Shown here: in pieces, positions 1-10,500 of the stretch | Position numbering within the stretch: the stretch's first letter is position 1 | Layout: the number at the start of each line of letters is the position of its first letter | Assembly (NCBI RefSeq): GCF_022227845.1 | Contig: NZ_JAJNQN010000017.1 | Coordinates: forward strand, 29,751 to 93,750 | Length of the DNA: 64,000 bases | DNA from: Ectothiorhodospira lacustris | Lineage (GTDB): Bacteria; Pseudomonadota; Gammaproteobacteria; Ectothiorhodospirales; Ectothiorhodospiraceae | Reading direction: 5' to 3' | Translations under genes and position numbers: made by a program | Notes under the pieces: model-generated | What the model saw: only the letters and a program-made list of their open reading frames with translations | What the model was told of the DNA's origin: nothing | Database searches by the model: none

Positions 1-858
1 CCGGAGGACGAAGATGGGCTGGAGCAGGCCGCCGCCGCCTATTACGGCACGGATGCCCTGTTGCCGGTGGCCGGCTCCCAGGCGGCAATCCAGGCCCTGC
101 CGGGGCTGCTGCCGCCGGGGCGACGGGTAGGGATGCTGCATCCCAGCTATGCCGAGCATGCCCATGCCTGGCGTCTGACGGGACACCAGGTGATCCCGCT
201 GGCCGTGGACGAGATCGAATCTCGTCTGGACGGCCTGGATGTGCTGCTGCTGGTCCATCCCAACAATCCTACCGGCGATACCTTTGAGCCGTCCCGGTTG
301 CAGTCCTGGCTGGCCTCCCTGGCGGTCCGGGGCGGCTGGCTGGTGGTGGACGAAGCCTTCATGGACGCCGCCCCGGACCTGAGTCTGGCCCCGCTCTGCC
401 CCCGGCCCGGCCTGGTGGTCCTGCGTTCCCTGGGCAAGTTCTTCGGTCTGGCCGGGGCACGGGTGGGGTTCGTCCTGGCGGAAGCGCCGCTGCTGGCCCG
501 CCTGTCCGCTCGCCTGGGCCCTTGGTGTCTGAGCGGTCCCTCGCGCTGGGTGGCTACCCGGGCGTTGGAAGACCGGGACTGGCAGCGTCGGACCCGGACC
601 TTGCTGTTCGTCTCCGAACTGCGTCTGCAGGCCTGTCTGAGCAAGCACGGGCTGGTGCCTGACGGCGGGACCGGACTGTTCCAGTGGGTGCGTACCCCCC
701 ACGCCCGGCAGATCCATCAAGGGTTGCGCCGGGAAGCCATCCTCACACGGTTGTTTACCGATCCCATGAGCCTGCGCTTTGGCCTGCCGGCCGATGAGGC
801 CCAATGGCAGCGCCTGGAGGATGCACTGGCCCGACTGCGGGGAGACAATGACACGTGA
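1..858 (+). CDS. cobD: Threonine-phosphate decarboxylase, 5' end outside window
   Basis: This is a PLP-dependent class I/II aminotransferase-fold protein. The CobD family (CobC in the Pseudomonas denitrificans naming) decarboxylates L-threonine O-3-phosphate to (R)-1-amino-2-propanol phosphate, the linker to the lower ligand of B12. The frame is open from base 1, so the N-terminus lies upstream. Visible family features are the substrate-binding HPNNPTG segment, a VVDEAF aspartate, and [10 protein letters not shown], which carries the PLP lysine, followed by an arginine (GARVGF). The stop overlaps the cobQ start by 4 nt (GTGA), as expected in a coupled operon. HisC-type aminotransferases are related, but the cob neighbours favour CobD. 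Confidence 0.85.
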   Translation, partial: PEDEDGLEQAAAAYYGTDALLPVAGSQAAIQALPGLLPPGRRVGMLHPSYAEHAHAWRLTGHQVIPLAVDEIESRLDGLDVLLLVHPNNPTGDTFEPSRLQSWLASLAVRGGWLVVDEAFMDAAPDLSLAPLCPRPGLVVLRSLGKFFGLAGARVGFVLAEAPLLARLSARLGPWCLSGPSRWVATRALEDRDWQRRTRTLLFVSELRLQACLSKHGLVPDGGTGLFQWVRTPHARQIHQGLRREAILTRLFTDPMSLRFGLPADEAQWQRLEDALARLRGDNDT

Positions 859-2312
859 TCCGGGGCACCCTGATGATCCAGGGCACCACCTCGGATGCCG
901 GTAAGAGCACTCTGGTGACGGCCTTGGGCCGCTCTCTGGCCCGGCGCGGTATTTCCGTGGCACCCTTCAAGCCCCAGAACATGGCCCTGAACAGTGCGGT
1001 GACGCCGGAGGGGGGTGAGATCGGCCGTGCCCAGGCCGTGCAGGCGGCCGCCTGCGGTCTGGCGCCGCATACGGACATGAATCCGGTATTGCTCAAGCCC
1101 TGTTCGGACCAGGGGGCCCAGGTCATCCTCAACGGCAAGGCCCTGTCCCTGATCGATGCCGGGGCCTATCAGTCCCTCAAGGGGACATTGATGGCATCGG
1201 TGCTGGCAGCTCATGAGCGTCTGGCCCGACAGTATCCGGTGGTGCTGGTGGAGGGGGCCGGTTCGCCCGCCGAGATCAATCTGCGGGCCGGGGATATCGC
1301 CAACATGGGGTTTGCCGAAGCGGTGGACTGCCCGGTGATCCTGGTGGCGGATATCGACCGAGGCGGGGTATTCGCCCACTTGGTGGGGACCCTGGCGCTA
1401 TTGTCCGACAGCGAGCGGTCGCGGGTCATGGGTTTTGTGATCAATCGTTTCCGGGGCGATCTGTCTCTGCTGGTGCCGGGGCTGGAATGGCTGGAAAGAG
1501 AAACCGGCAAGCCGGTGCTGGGGGTGTTGCCCTATCTGCAGGGACTGTATCTGGAGGCGGAGGATGCCCTGCCCGATCCGCCTTCCCATGCCGACGTGGA
1601 AGGCCCGTTGCGGGTGGTGGTGCCGGTCCTGCCGCGGATCAGCAATCACACGGATCTGGACCCGTTGCGACTGCATCCCCGGGTCAACCTGCAATGGGTG
1701 CGGCCGGGCCAGCCCTGGCCCGGTGCCGACCTGGTCATCCTGCCTGGTTCCAAGGCGGTGCGCGCGGATCTGGCCTGGTTGCGGGAGCAGGGCTGGGAGG
1801 CGGGTATCCGGCGCCATCTGCGCTATGGGGGCAAACTGATCGGGATCTGTGGCGGTTTCCAGATGCTGGGGCGGGCGATTCATGACCCGTCGGGTCTGGA
1901 AGGTCCGGCCGGCAGCAGTGTCGGGCTGGATCTGTTGGACCTGGAAACGACCCTGGCCTCGAAGAAACAGCTTCGCCGGGTACGGGGTACCGTGTTCGAT
2001 GGCGCGGCGGTGGCCGGGTATGAAATCCACGCCGGCGTGACTACCGGCACCTGTCTGGACCGTCCCGCACTGCGCCTGATGTCGGGGCCGGAGGGGGCGT
2101 TGTCCGCAGATGGTCGGATCCTGGGCACTTATGTGCATGGTCTGTTTGATCTGGGCAGCGCCGCGGCCGGGCTGCTGCAATGGGCCGGTCTGGATACCCC
2201 TGTGGGACAGGACCTGGCGTTGGCTCGGGAGGCGGGTTTCGAGGCCCTGGCAGATGCGGTGGAAACCCACCTGGACATGGGGCGGATCGAGGCACTGCTC
2301 GGACTGCGATGA
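855..2312 (+). CDS. cobQ: Cobyric acid synthase
   Basis: This is the glutamine- and ATP-dependent amidase that amidates adenosylcobyrinate a,c-diamide at four positions to give adenosylcobyric acid. The 485 residues match the family length. The N-terminus has a P-loop-like [10 protein letters not shown] in a DTBS/CobQ-type ATPase domain. The C-terminal half is a class I glutamine amidotransferase domain with the nucleophile elbow [10 protein letters not shown] (catalytic Cys) and a late YVHGLFD histidine. The start is the GTG that overlaps the cobD stop. It is the second gene of the cobD-cobQ-cobU-cobT-cobC-cobS run. Confidence 0.93.
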   Translation: MIRGTLMIQGTTSDAGKSTLVTALGRSLARRGISVAPFKPQNMALNSAVTPEGGEIGRAQAVQAAACGLAPHTDMNPVLLKPCSDQGAQVILNGKALSLIDAGAYQSLKGTLMASVLAAHERLARQYPVVLVEGAGSPAEINLRAGDIANMGFAEAVDCPVILVADIDRGGVFAHLVGTLALLSDSERSRVMGFVINRFRGDLSLLVPGLEWLERETGKPVLGVLPYLQGLYLEAEDALPDPPSHADVEGPLRVVVPVLPRISNHTDLDPLRLHPRVNLQWVRPGQPWPGADLVILPGSKAVRADLAWLREQGWEAGIRRHLRYGGKLIGICGGFQMLGRAIHDPSGLEGPAGSSVGLDLLDLETTLASKKQLRRVRGTVFDGAAVAGYEIHAGVTTGTCLDRPALRLMSGPEGALSADGRILGTYVHGLFDLGSAAAGLLQWAGLDTPVGQDLALAREAGFEALADAVETHLDMGRIEALLGLR

Positions 2313-2318
2313 TGATAA

Positions 2319-2340
2319 TCCCCTCTCCCCAGGGGGAGGA
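2319..2340. repeat. Short C/G-rich palindromic repeat, REP-like family A, partial copy
   Basis: The cobQ-cobU gap contains CCCCTCTCCCC directly followed by AGGGGGAGGATGA. The core resembles the palindromes at 35990-36015, 39937-39972 and 40069-40108, which all have a CCCTNTCCCC arm, a 2-4 nt centre and a GGGGGAGA arm. This copy is shorter and has lost the tail. It is the only intergenic space of any size inside the cob operon. Confidence 0.55.
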
Positions 2341-2370
2341 TGAAAGGTACGAATGGCAGAGGTTTGACCC

Positions 2371-2895
2371 ATGAAAGAACTGATCCTGGGCGGTGTCCGG
2401 TCCGGCAAGAGCGCCCTGGCCGAGCGTTTGGCTTTGGCAAGCAGTCTGCCGGTGACCTATGTGGCCACCGCCCGTCCCGGTGAAGACGAGGAAATGCAGC
2501 AGCGTATCCGACACCATCGGGAGCGACGTCCGCCGGACTGGGCACTGGTGGAGGCCGGGCCCGACCTGGCGGCGATTCTGGCCCGCCACGCCCGTCCCGG
2601 GCATTGCCTGCTGGTGGACTGTCTTACCCTTTGGCTGACTCATCTCTTATGGGATGAGGACGAACAGACCTGTGCCCGGGAACAGGAGGACTTTGTGGCG
2701 GTCCTGCCTCGTCTTCCCGGCCGCGTCATCATGGTCAGCAATGAAACCAGCATGGGCATCGTGCCCCTGGGAGAACTGACCCGTCGTTTCTGCGATGATG
2801 CCGGGCGCCTGCATCAGGCAGTCGCCGCCCGTGCGGATCGCGTCATTCTCACCGTGGCCGGCTTGCCACATCTATTGAAAGGAGAATCCCTTTGA
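2371..2895 (+). CDS. cobU: Adenosylcobinamide kinase / adenosylcobinamide-phosphate guanylyltransferase
   Basis: This bifunctional enzyme (CobU/CobP) phosphorylates adenosylcobinamide with ATP or GTP and then transfers GMP to give adenosylcobinamide-GDP, the substrate of CobS. The 174 residues are typical. The protein begins with a P-loop GGVRSGKSALAERLA (residues 6-20), followed by the family VTYVATARPGEDEEMQ segment and the HHRERRPPDW region with the histidine used for guanylylation. LLVDCLTLWL and VSNETSMGIVP are also family-typical. The TTGA junction overlaps the cobT start. Confidence 0.93.
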   Translation: MKELILGGVRSGKSALAERLALASSLPVTYVATARPGEDEEMQQRIRHHRERRPPDWALVEAGPDLAAILARHARPGHCLLVDCLTLWLTHLLWDEDEQTCAREQEDFVAVLPRLPGRVIMVSNETSMGIVPLGELTRRFCDDAGRLHQAVAARADRVILTVAGLPHLLKGESL

Positions 2896-3953
2896 ACCAC
2901 GAAACCCCCTGGTTGCAGGTCCCCGCCGCGGAGATCAACGAAACCGCTCGCCGCGAGGCTGAACACCGACAGACCCAGCTCACCAAGCCCCTGGGTTCCC
3001 TGGGGCGCCTGGAAACCCTGGCTACCCGGCTGGCGGGCATGCAGAGTACCGACAAGCCGCGGGTGGACCAGGTCCATGTGGGGATTTTTGCCGGTGATCA
3101 TGGTGTGGCAGCGGAAGGCATCTCCCGTTTTCCTCAGTCCGTCACCGCCGAAATGGTCAGGAACTTTGCCCGCGGTGGGGCCGGGATTAGCGTCCTGGCA
3201 CGCTCCATCGGTGCGAAACTGGAAGTAATCAACCTGGGCACGGTGGTGGAACTGGAGCCCATGTCCGATGTGCTGGACGTGCGTCTTGGGCCGGGTACCG
3301 CCAATTTCGTCGAGGGGCCTGCCATGGATGCCCACCAACTGGCGAAGGCGATGAATGCCGGTCGCCACAGCGCCGAACGGGCGCGCCTGGCCGGTGCTCA
3401 GCTCTACCTGGCCGGGGAAATGGGCATCGGCAACACCACGGCGGCCGCAGCCGTGGCCTGTGGCCTGCTGGGCCGTGACCCGGATGTGTTGGCGGGGCCT
3501 GGGACCGGGCTCAACCAGGACGGTGTCCGGCACAAGATCGAGGTGTTGCGTCGTGCCCTGAATCTGCACGGCGGGGAGAATCTGTCGGATCCGGTGGAAT
3601 GCCTGCGCCGGGTCGGGGGCTTCGAGATCGCCGCCATGAGCGGTGCTTACCTGGCCTGCGCGCAGATGGGCATGCCCATCCTGGTGGATGGGTTCATCAG
3701 CTCCGCCGCGGCCCTTGCCACGGTACGCATCTGCCCCGGGGCCAGGGACTGGATGCTGTTTGCCCATACCTCCGCCGAGCCAGGCCACCGCCTGATCCTG
3801 GAGGCGCTGGCTGCGGATCCGATCCTGGATCTGGGCATGCGCCTGGGCGAGGCCAGTGGTGCGGCCACCGCGGTGCCTCTGCTGCGTCTGGCCTGTGATA
3901 TCCACTGCCACATGGCCACCTTCGCCGAGGCGCAAGTGACGGAGGCGCACTGA
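2892..3953 (+). CDS. cobT: Nicotinate-nucleotide-dimethylbenzimidazole phosphoribosyltransferase
   Basis: CobT makes alpha-ribazole 5'-phosphate from nicotinate mononucleotide and 5,6-dimethylbenzimidazole, activating the lower ligand of B12. The 353 residues agree with the family. Visible landmarks are LTKPLGSLGRLE near the N-terminus, the FAGDHGVAAEGISRFPQ loop, and GEMGIGNTTAAAA, followed later by the C-terminal AEPGHR segment. The start is a TTG within the cobU stop, preceded by a good AAAGGAGAA ribosome binding site in the end of cobU. Its product is handled by the two following genes. Confidence 0.93.
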   Translation: MNHETPWLQVPAAEINETARREAEHRQTQLTKPLGSLGRLETLATRLAGMQSTDKPRVDQVHVGIFAGDHGVAAEGISRFPQSVTAEMVRNFARGGAGISVLARSIGAKLEVINLGTVVELEPMSDVLDVRLGPGTANFVEGPAMDAHQLAKAMNAGRHSAERARLAGAQLYLAGEMGIGNTTAAAAVACGLLGRDPDVLAGPGTGLNQDGVRHKIEVLRRALNLHGGENLSDPVECLRRVGGFEIAAMSGAYLACAQMGMPILVDGFISSAAALATVRICPGARDWMLFAHTSAEPGHRLILEALAADPILDLGMRLGEASGAATAVPLLRLACDIHCHMATFAEAQVTEAH

Positions 3954-3955
3954 AG

Positions 3956-4591
3956 GTGTCATTGCCATCCGTGCATATCGATCTCATGCGCCACGGCCAG
4001 ACCACGGGGGGCTTTGCCTTCCGTGGCAGTCTGGATGATGACCTTACTCCAGAGGGGCGCGCCCACATGCAGGCGGGGTTTGACCGCCATGGTCCCTGGG
4101 ACCATATCATCGCCTCGCCCCTGCGGCGCTGTGCGATCCCGGCCCGGGATTGGGCCGAGGGCGGTTCTGTCCCCCTAAGCCTGGACCCGGAGTTGCGGGA
4201 GATGCATTTCGGCGCCTGGGAAGGGCGCACGGCGGCGGAACTGATGGAGACGGACCCGGATGCCCTGGGCCGTTTCTGGGCGGATCCGCTCAACCATATC
4301 CCCCCGGGGGCCGAACCGTTGGTCGATTTCCGGGATCGGGTGCTGGCGGCCTGGCACCGGGTGTGTACAAATCCGATGGGAGAGCGGGTGTTGCTGGTGA
4401 CCCATGGTGGGGTGATCCGTCTGATCCTGCTTCATGTGCAGCAGCGCCCCCTGTCGGATCTGCTGCGCCTGGAGGTGCCCCACGCCTGTCTCTATCGCAT
4501 CACGCCAGCCGGCGGGGCGGGGCGGTTCAGCCGGGTCAGTGCCCTGGGTAACAACCACGGATCATCAACGGCCCAAGAGGCGAGGGCATGA
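3956..4591 (+). CDS. cobC: Alpha-ribazole-5'-phosphate phosphatase-like histidine phosphatase
   Basis: This is a phosphoglycerate-mutase-like histidine phosphatase. CobC removes the phosphate from alpha-ribazole 5'-phosphate or adenosylcobalamin 5'-phosphate. The catalytic LMRHGQTT motif lies at residues 10-17 and the second active-site histidine in LLVTHGGVIR near residue 150. EMHFGAWEGR is also a family signature. The start is GTG 2 nt after the cobT stop, and the end overlaps the cobS start in ATGA. Other histidine phosphatases share the fold, so the specific name relies on the operon. Confidence 0.85.
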   Translation: MSLPSVHIDLMRHGQTTGGFAFRGSLDDDLTPEGRAHMQAGFDRHGPWDHIIASPLRRCAIPARDWAEGGSVPLSLDPELREMHFGAWEGRTAAELMETDPDALGRFWADPLNHIPPGAEPLVDFRDRVLAAWHRVCTNPMGERVLLVTHGGVIRLILLHVQQRPLSDLLRLEVPHACLYRITPAGGAGRFSRVSALGNNHGSSTAQEARA

Positions 4592-5319
4592 AACCTTTCC
4601 TGGTAGCGCTGCGTTTTCTGACCCGCTTTCCCGTAAGCTGGAACTCGCCCACCGACGAAGAAGTGGGGCGTTCCATGCTGCACTATCCCACGGTGGGCCT
4701 GCTCATGGGGTTGGCCCTAGCCGCGCTGGCCTGGGTGCTGGGGGAGGGCGTTCTGGCGGCGGCGCTGATCGTCACGGCCTGGGTCCTGCTGACCGGGCTT
4801 TTGCACATGGACGGTCTGGCGGATACCGCGGATGCCTGGATCGGTGGCCTGGGGGACCGGGAACGGACCCTGGAGATCATGAAGGACCCCCGTTGCGGCC
4901 CCGCCGGCGTCACGGCCCTGGTCCTGTTGGTGCTGGTGAAATTCGCCGCCGTGTTCGAGTTGTTGGCACTGCCGGGTGGCTGGATGGCCCTGATCCTGGC
5001 GCCCCTGCTGGGACGCGCCGCGATTTTGCCCCTGTTCCTGATGACCGAGTATGTCCGTTCCGCCGGCATGGCCACCCTGTTGGCCCGGCATCTGCCGCGA
5101 CGGGGGGCATGGCTGGTCACGGCGTTGGTGGCGCTGGCCGTCGTCATCCTGGGTGGCATGGCCGGACTCTGGGCCCTGGCGGGCGCGGCCCTGGTCTTCC
5201 TGCTCGGGCGGGTCTGGATGGTACACCGTCTTGGCGGCACCACCGGTGATACGGCCGGCGGTCTGATCGAGCTGGTCGAAGTCGGGGTGCTGCTTGCCGT
5301 GGTGTTGGCCTTGCACTGA
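4588..5319 (+). CDS. cobS: Adenosylcobinamide-GDP ribazoletransferase (cobalamin synthase)
   Basis: CobS is an inner-membrane enzyme that joins adenosylcobinamide-GDP to alpha-ribazole (phosphate), completing adenosylcobalamin. The 243 residues are rich in hydrophobic segments. They start with the family N-terminus FLVALRFLTRFPV and contain GLLHMDGLADTADAW and the conserved DPRCGPAG segment. LLGRAAILP and GGTTGDTAGG are further family landmarks. The ATG overlaps the cobC stop. It is the last gene of the cobalamin run. No cobalamin riboswitch is visible because the operon 5' end lies outside the window. Confidence 0.93.
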   Translation: MKPFLVALRFLTRFPVSWNSPTDEEVGRSMLHYPTVGLLMGLALAALAWVLGEGVLAAALIVTAWVLLTGLLHMDGLADTADAWIGGLGDRERTLEIMKDPRCGPAGVTALVLLVLVKFAAVFELLALPGGWMALILAPLLGRAAILPLFLMTEYVRSAGMATLLARHLPRRGAWLVTALVALAVVILGGMAGLWALAGAALVFLLGRVWMVHRLGGTTGDTAGGLIELVEVGVLLAVVLALH

Positions 5320-5409
5320 TCCATGCCCCGGCAGCCGTCGGCGGGTGAACCCCTGCAAGTCCTCTGCTACTCTATGCCGCTTCCAATCCACGTAAGCCTG
5401 AGTGACTCC

Positions 5410-6816
5410 ATGAAAGTTCGCACCCGATTCGCTCCCAGTCCGACCGGTTACCTCCATATCGGCGGTGCCCGCACGGCGCTGTTCTCCTGGCTGTATGCCC
5501 GCAAGCACGGCGGCGACTTCGTCCTGCGCATCGAGGATACGGATCTGGCGCGCTCCAACGCCGAATCGGTGAATGCGATTCTGGAGGGGATGAACTGGCT
5601 GGGCCTGGAATATGACGAAGGCCCGTTCTACCAGACCCAGCGTTTTGACCGCTACAAGGAAGTGATCCAGCAGCTGCTGGATACCGGCCATGCCTATTAC
5701 TGCTACTGCACCAAGGAAGAACTGGATGTGATGCGCGATCAGCAGATGGCCATCAAGGCCAAGCCGCGGTATGACGGTCGCTGTCGCCTGCGCACCGAAC
5801 CCCGGGAGGGTGTCAGTCCGGTCATCCGCTTCCGCAACCCCACCGAGGGCATCACCGTGGTGGACGACATGGTGCGTGGTCGCGTCACCTTCCAGAACAC
5901 CGAGCTGGACGATCTGATCATCGCCCGTTCCGACGGCACCCCCACCTACAACCTCACCGTGGTGGTGGACGACTGGGACATGCAGATTACCCACGTGATC
6001 CGCGGTGACGATCACCTGAACAACACCCCGCGGCAGATCAACATCCTCAAGGCCCTGGGCGTGGAACCGCCCCGCTATGCCCATCTGCCCATGATTCTCG
6101 GCCCTGACGGCACCAAGCTGTCTAAGCGCCATGGTGCGGTGAGCGTGATGCAGTACCGGGATGACGGCTATCTGCCCCAGGCGCTGCTCAACTACCTGGT
6201 GCGACTGGGGTGGTCCCATGGTGATCAGGAAATTTTCAGTCTGGACGAGCTGATCGAGCTGTTCGACATTGCCGACGTGAATCACTCTGCCTCGGCCATC
6301 AATCCGGAAAAACTCCTCTGGCTGAATCAGCACTACATCAAGACCCAGACCCCCGACTACGTGGCCCGGCAGCTGTCCTGGCACATGGGGCAGCGTGACG
6401 TGGACCCTTCAACGCCGCCGCCCCTGCGTGACGTGGTGGAAGTCCTGCGTGATCGCGCCAAGACTCTGGTGGAGATGGCCGATCAGAGCGTGTACTTCTT
6501 CAAAGACTTCGATGTATACGATGAAAAAGCAGCGCAGAAGAACCTGACCCCCGATGCCCTGCCGGTACTTCAGGCCCTGCACGCCGCGCTGGGCGCCCTG
6601 GGAGAGTGGACCCCCGAACAGGTCCACGAATCCGTAACTGGTGTTTCAGAAAGGCTACAGGTAAAATTGGGCAAGGTTGCCCAGCCGCTTCGCGTGGCTG
6701 TCACCGGCGGGTCCGTATCGCCGTCCATTGATCAGACCTTAACGCTGATCGGGCGTGAGCGGACCCTGTCGAGGATTCAGCAAGCTGCGGAATGGATAGC
6801 GTCGAAAAAAGTTTAA
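5410..6816 (+). CDS. gltX: Glutamyl-tRNA synthetase
   Basis: This class I aminoacyl-tRNA synthetase charges tRNA-Glu. The ATG at 5410 is chosen because [19 protein letters not shown] is the standard N-terminus, giving 468 residues. The longer frame upstream has no family similarity. The HIGH-type motif is HIGG (residues 16-19), the zinc-type cluster YYCYCTKEE lies near residue 100, and the KMSKS-type loop is KLSKRHGA near residue 237. A tRNA-Glu gene lies only 0.5 kb downstream, which is suggestive but not proof of coregulation. Confidence 0.96.
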   Translation: MKVRTRFAPSPTGYLHIGGARTALFSWLYARKHGGDFVLRIEDTDLARSNAESVNAILEGMNWLGLEYDEGPFYQTQRFDRYKEVIQQLLDTGHAYYCYCTKEELDVMRDQQMAIKAKPRYDGRCRLRTEPREGVSPVIRFRNPTEGITVVDDMVRGRVTFQNTELDDLIIARSDGTPTYNLTVVVDDWDMQITHVIRGDDHLNNTPRQINILKALGVEPPRYAHLPMILGPDGTKLSKRHGAVSVMQYRDDGYLPQALLNYLVRLGWSHGDQEIFSLDELIELFDIADVNHSASAINPEKLLWLNQHYIKTQTPDYVARQLSWHMGQRDVDPSTPPPLRDVVEVLRDRAKTLVEMADQSVYFFKDFDVYDEKAAQKNLTPDALPVLQALHAALGALGEWTPEQVHESVTGVSERLQVKLGKVAQPLRVAVTGGSVSPSIDQTLTLIGRERTLSRIQQAAEWIASKKV

Positions 6817-6824
6817 AAAAACTG

Positions 6825-6853
6825 TTGACGGCATCCTGAAGGATCCGTATAGT
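6825..6853 (+). promoter_or_regulatory. Sigma-70 promoter of tRNA-Ala
   Basis: TTGACG at 6825-6830 and TATAGT at 6848-6853 are separated by exactly 17 bp. They sit 59 bp upstream of the mature tRNA-Ala, directly after gltX, in an AT-rich patch. This is a strong stable-RNA-type promoter by consensus. Confidence 0.75.
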
Positions 6854-6911
6854 ACGCAGCTTCTGAAGGGCATGACCGAAACGGCAGCATCGAAACGGTC
6901 ATAAAGCTTTC

Positions 6912-6987
<76 letters not shown>

Positions 6988-7019
6988 AGTCTCCGCCGCC
7001 GGCGGGGTAGTGATACGGC

Positions 7020-7217
7020 ATGCATCGAATAGGTAGATACTCGGTGGTTGTCGGTGCGCTGCTAACGCTGGTGGGCATGATCGTCGGTTTCGGTTCGATG
7101 TTTAGCGGGGCCGACGAGCTTGCAAAGTACTTTCTGTCTCTGGTGCCCTTGGGCGTATTGACGGTTTTCACCGGTTTGGTCACGGTGGTGCTGACTGAGC
7201 AGAAACAGGAAGGGTAG
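7020..7217 (+). CDS. Small two-helix membrane protein, unknown function
   Basis: This frame encodes 65 residues with two clear hydrophobic stretches, roughly residues 8-28 (VVVGALLTLVGMIVGFGSMF) and 38-58 (YFLSLVPLGVLTVFTGLVTV), joined by a short acidic loop and ending in a charged tail. The composition looks protein-like, but I see only a weak ribosome binding site before the ATG and recognise no family. It sits between two tRNA genes and could share the tRNA-Ala transcript. Confidence 0.5.
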   Translation: MHRIGRYSVVVGALLTLVGMIVGFGSMFSGADELAKYFLSLVPLGVLTVFTGLVTVVLTEQKQEG

Positions 7218-7280
7218 CAGTAAAGAGTTTAGATGTAAGGCAGTCAGTGTGAAATAAAAGTTTCTTATTTTCATCTGTTC

Positions 7281-7289
7281 TGCTATAAT
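7281..7289 (+). promoter_or_regulatory. Extended -10 promoter element of tRNA-Glu
   Basis: TGCTATAAT is an extended -10 box ending 11 bp before the mature tRNA-Glu. The -35 region (about 7261-7266, TTTCTT) is poor, as is common for extended -10 promoters. Confidence 0.6.
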
Positions 7290-7300
7290 TTTTTTTCCTA

Positions 7301-7376
7301 GTCCCCATCGTCTAGAGGCCTAGGACACCGCCCTTTCACGGCGGCGACCGGGGTTCGAATCCCCGTGGGGACGCCA
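7301..7376 (+). tRNA. tRNA-Glu(TTC)
   Basis: This is a 76-nt tRNA. The acceptor GTCCCCA pairs with TGGGGAC and the encoded end is GCCA. The anticodon stem-loop CCGCC-CTTTCAC-GGCGG carries anticodon TTC. The T-arm GGGGTTCGAATCCCC is canonical. It is the cognate tRNA of the nearby gltX product. Confidence 0.96.
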
Positions 7377-7433
7377 AATTCTGGCACTATCCTGATGCTT
7401 TAAAGCGCCGGGATGTTGTAAAAGGTAAAAAGC

Positions 7434-7460
7434 AAAAAGGCCCCTTTAAGGGGCCTTTTT
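7434..7460 (+). terminator. Rho-independent terminator after tRNA-Glu
   Basis: The palindrome AAAAAGGCCCC-TTTAA-GGGGCCTTTTT gives a strong hairpin ending in a T run 58 bp after the tRNA. Its symmetry means it could also act on the opposite strand. Confidence 0.88.
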
Positions 7461-7597
7461 CGCGTCTGCACCTCGTAAAATCTTTCCGGCCTCGGGATTC
7501 TTTCATGGCCGAACTGTGATCAGCCCGGTTTCTGCTACATTATTGTGGGATAGGCAATACGTTTTCCCGCACGGTCGCGAAGCTTGAGGAACATGGC

Positions 7598-10500
7598 ATG
7601 TCCCCGCCCACAGATAGGCTTACGCCCCGGAAGGCAGGAGAATCAGCCGTATCTGCGGTCGCGGGCGAGGGGGGGTGGCTCGAATCCTCCATTGCCGAAC
7701 TGCAGGTGGATGGCCGTGGGGGTATTCTCCGGGGTAACGCGTCAGCCCTGACCCTGTTATGGGGAGAGAATGGGTCTGCTTGCCGGATGCCCTTGCCCCA
7801 ACTGAAGGATTTCCAGTTGTCTCCTCCCGAAGGGGGCGCCCCGCTGGAAGCGCTCATGGAGCGGGCTGAACGCGATGGCAGTGTGCTTGGGGAGGATCTG
7901 CTGTTCAGGAGCCGGCAGGGCCGTTTGTTCCACGCGGATGTGCATGTAGCCCGTGATCCCCGCAAAACCACTGAGGCGTCGGCAGGCTTCACCGTCACTC
8001 TGGCGGAACGCCCTGAGGCCCGGGTGCCCGAGTTGGTCGGTAGTCCGTTACTGGATTGCTTTTACAGCCTTCACTTTCTTGCCCTCGCCACGCTGTCCCC
8101 GGATGAATGCCAATGGACCGGTGTGAATGATCGGCTGCTTGAAATACTGGGATATTCTCGGGAGCAGCTATTGGGGATGACCTGGCAAGCGGTCTCCCCG
8201 AACAAGGATCATGATAATGATCAGCAGCATTTTTCCCTTTTGGCGACAGGGGATTGCGAGCGATTTTCCTGTGACAAGGCGTTCATTCGTGCCGATGGCG
8301 AGGTCGTCCGGGCATCCGTGAGCGTGCGTGCCGTGCGTCGTGATGATGGCAGGCCTTGGGCCTATTTCGTCGTTCTCCGGGATATCGGTCAGGATGGCGC
8401 TGATCTGTACGCGCAGAAGCGGCTGCAGCATCTGCAGGACATGACGATTCGGGTGAATCAGGCCATTGTTCGTAGTCATGACTGCAAGACACTCGTTAAC
8501 ACCTTCTGCAGCATCCTGGTGCAGCAGGGCATGTTCAGTGCCGCCTGGATAGGGGTTTGGGAGGGCGGGGATAACAGGAAATTACGTCTGTTTGCCCTCT
8601 GCGGTGATGACGTGGGGGATATCGAGCCTCACAAATGTTCGGCTGAATGGCTGCGCAAGGGTGAGGACAGTGGACGGGACAATGTGCCGTACATGGTGGT
8701 TAATGAGCTTTCACCGGAGGAAGGGGAGGCTCATGGCGCGGCAGAGGCATTTGCGGCGGGGATGCGCTCACTGGCCGGGTTTGCCATTACTTCCGGAGAC
8801 ACGGTCACCGGGACGTTGAATCTTTTCAGTACGGAGAGCCATGCCTTCACCGCCAAGACGGTTTTCTTACTGCGGGAGATGGTTCACGACCTCTCCGTAG
8901 CGATGGAGCGTTTGCAGGCCATGGCGGTACTCAAGGCTGCCAACAGGGTGGTGGAGTCCAGCGCGGTGATACTCTGCCGCTGGCTGGCGGAGCCCGGGTG
9001 GCCGGTGGACTACATCTCTGCCAATGTGTCGCGCTGGGGTTATTCAGCGGCCGAGATGATGTCGGGTGAGAAACTGTTCATCCAACTGGTCCACCCTGAT
9101 GATCGTGAGCGCCTGATCGCCGAGATGGGGCGACATATACGCCGCAAACACAAACAGTTTCGCCAACAGTATCGAATTGTCACCGGCACCGGCAAGACCC
9201 TCTGGATCGAGGATCACAGCAGTATCGAATATGATCCTCGCGGCAATATGGTGCGCTTCGAGGGCGCGCTGACGGATATTACGGACCGCAAACGACACGA
9301 GCAGCGCGAGGCGGGCAGGAACCGGGTGCTCTCCCTGCTGGCAGGCGGCGCCGAGCTATCGGTGATACTGGATTCCCTGGCGAGGAGCGTGGAACTTGAG
9401 GATCCCGAGGTCCTGTGCGACATCACCCTGGTGGATGAAGGGCGGCACAGGCTGGTGCCGGGCGCGGCACCAAGCCTTGACGCGGATTTCCAGCAGGCGG
9501 TTTCAGAACAATCCGGGAAGGATATTTTGGGGCCGGGGGCTCTCTTGATAAACAAGCGGCAGGTCATCATATCGGCCGACATCCAGTCCGACCCCCGTTG
9601 GGCCGATTACAGGGACCTGGCCTTGGCGCGGGGGTTGGCTTCCTGCTGGTCGGTCCCTGTCCTGTCATCGCAAGGGGATGTGCTGGGCAGCTTCAATCTG
9701 TTTCACCGCCGAATCCATACCCCCTCTGAAAGTGAAATCCGCTCAATGCGCGAATTTGCAAACCTTGCCGCTATTGCCATTGAGCGTACCCAAAATCTGC
9801 AAACTTTGGAGGAGAGTGCGGAGCGCTGGCATTTTGCTCTGGAGGCGGCCGGCGATGCTGTTTTTGACTGGAACGTGCAGGCCGATACCCTGATTCAGTC
9901 CCGTCGCTGTGGTGAGATGCTGGGGTATGCAGACCATGAATTTGCCTGTTCCCGGGCAAAGGACTGGTTCCGGCGTGTGCATCCGGATGATCTGCACCAT
10001 GCGCGGGAACTTCTGGATCGACATCTGGAAGGCAACTCACCTCATTACGAGACCGAGCACCGTGTGCGCGGCAAGGACGGTGGCTGGCGGTGGATTCTGG
10101 CCCGTGGCCTGGTGGTGCGACGTGATTCGAAGGGTAGCCCTCTGCGCATGGTCGGGACCATTTCCGATATTACGGATCGCAAGCGAATGGAGCAGGAACT
10201 CAGGGAGATGGCGACCACTGATCATCTCACCGGGCTTTCCAATCGGCGTCATTTTCTCGATCGTATGCAGGATGAAATCCTGCGTATGGACCGTAATCCT
10301 GATCACCAGGCCGCGGTGATGATGCTGGACCTGGATCATTTCAAGCATGTGAACGATACCCATGGCCATTCTACCGGCGATACGGTTCTCCGGCATTTCG
10401 CGTCACTGGTTCGATATTGTCTGCGTAAAAGTGACTTTGCGGGTCGTATGGGGGGAGAAGAGTTTGCCGTGCTGCTGCCGGATACCGATCTCCAGGACGC

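Noticed and set aside
1..120. Cobalamin riboswitch for the cob operon
   Set aside because: The window begins inside cobD, so any riboswitch would be upstream. No B12-box-like sequence is seen in the window.
4717..6384. Long minus-strand open frame (555 codons) over cobS and gltX
   Set aside because: It is antisense to two clear genes. Its translation is His/Gln/Gly-rich in the way typical of reversed high-GC coding DNA. The same applies to 1398-2408, 2814-3968, 28312-30135, 31131-33038, 49563-51428, 55223-57256 and 59011-60240.
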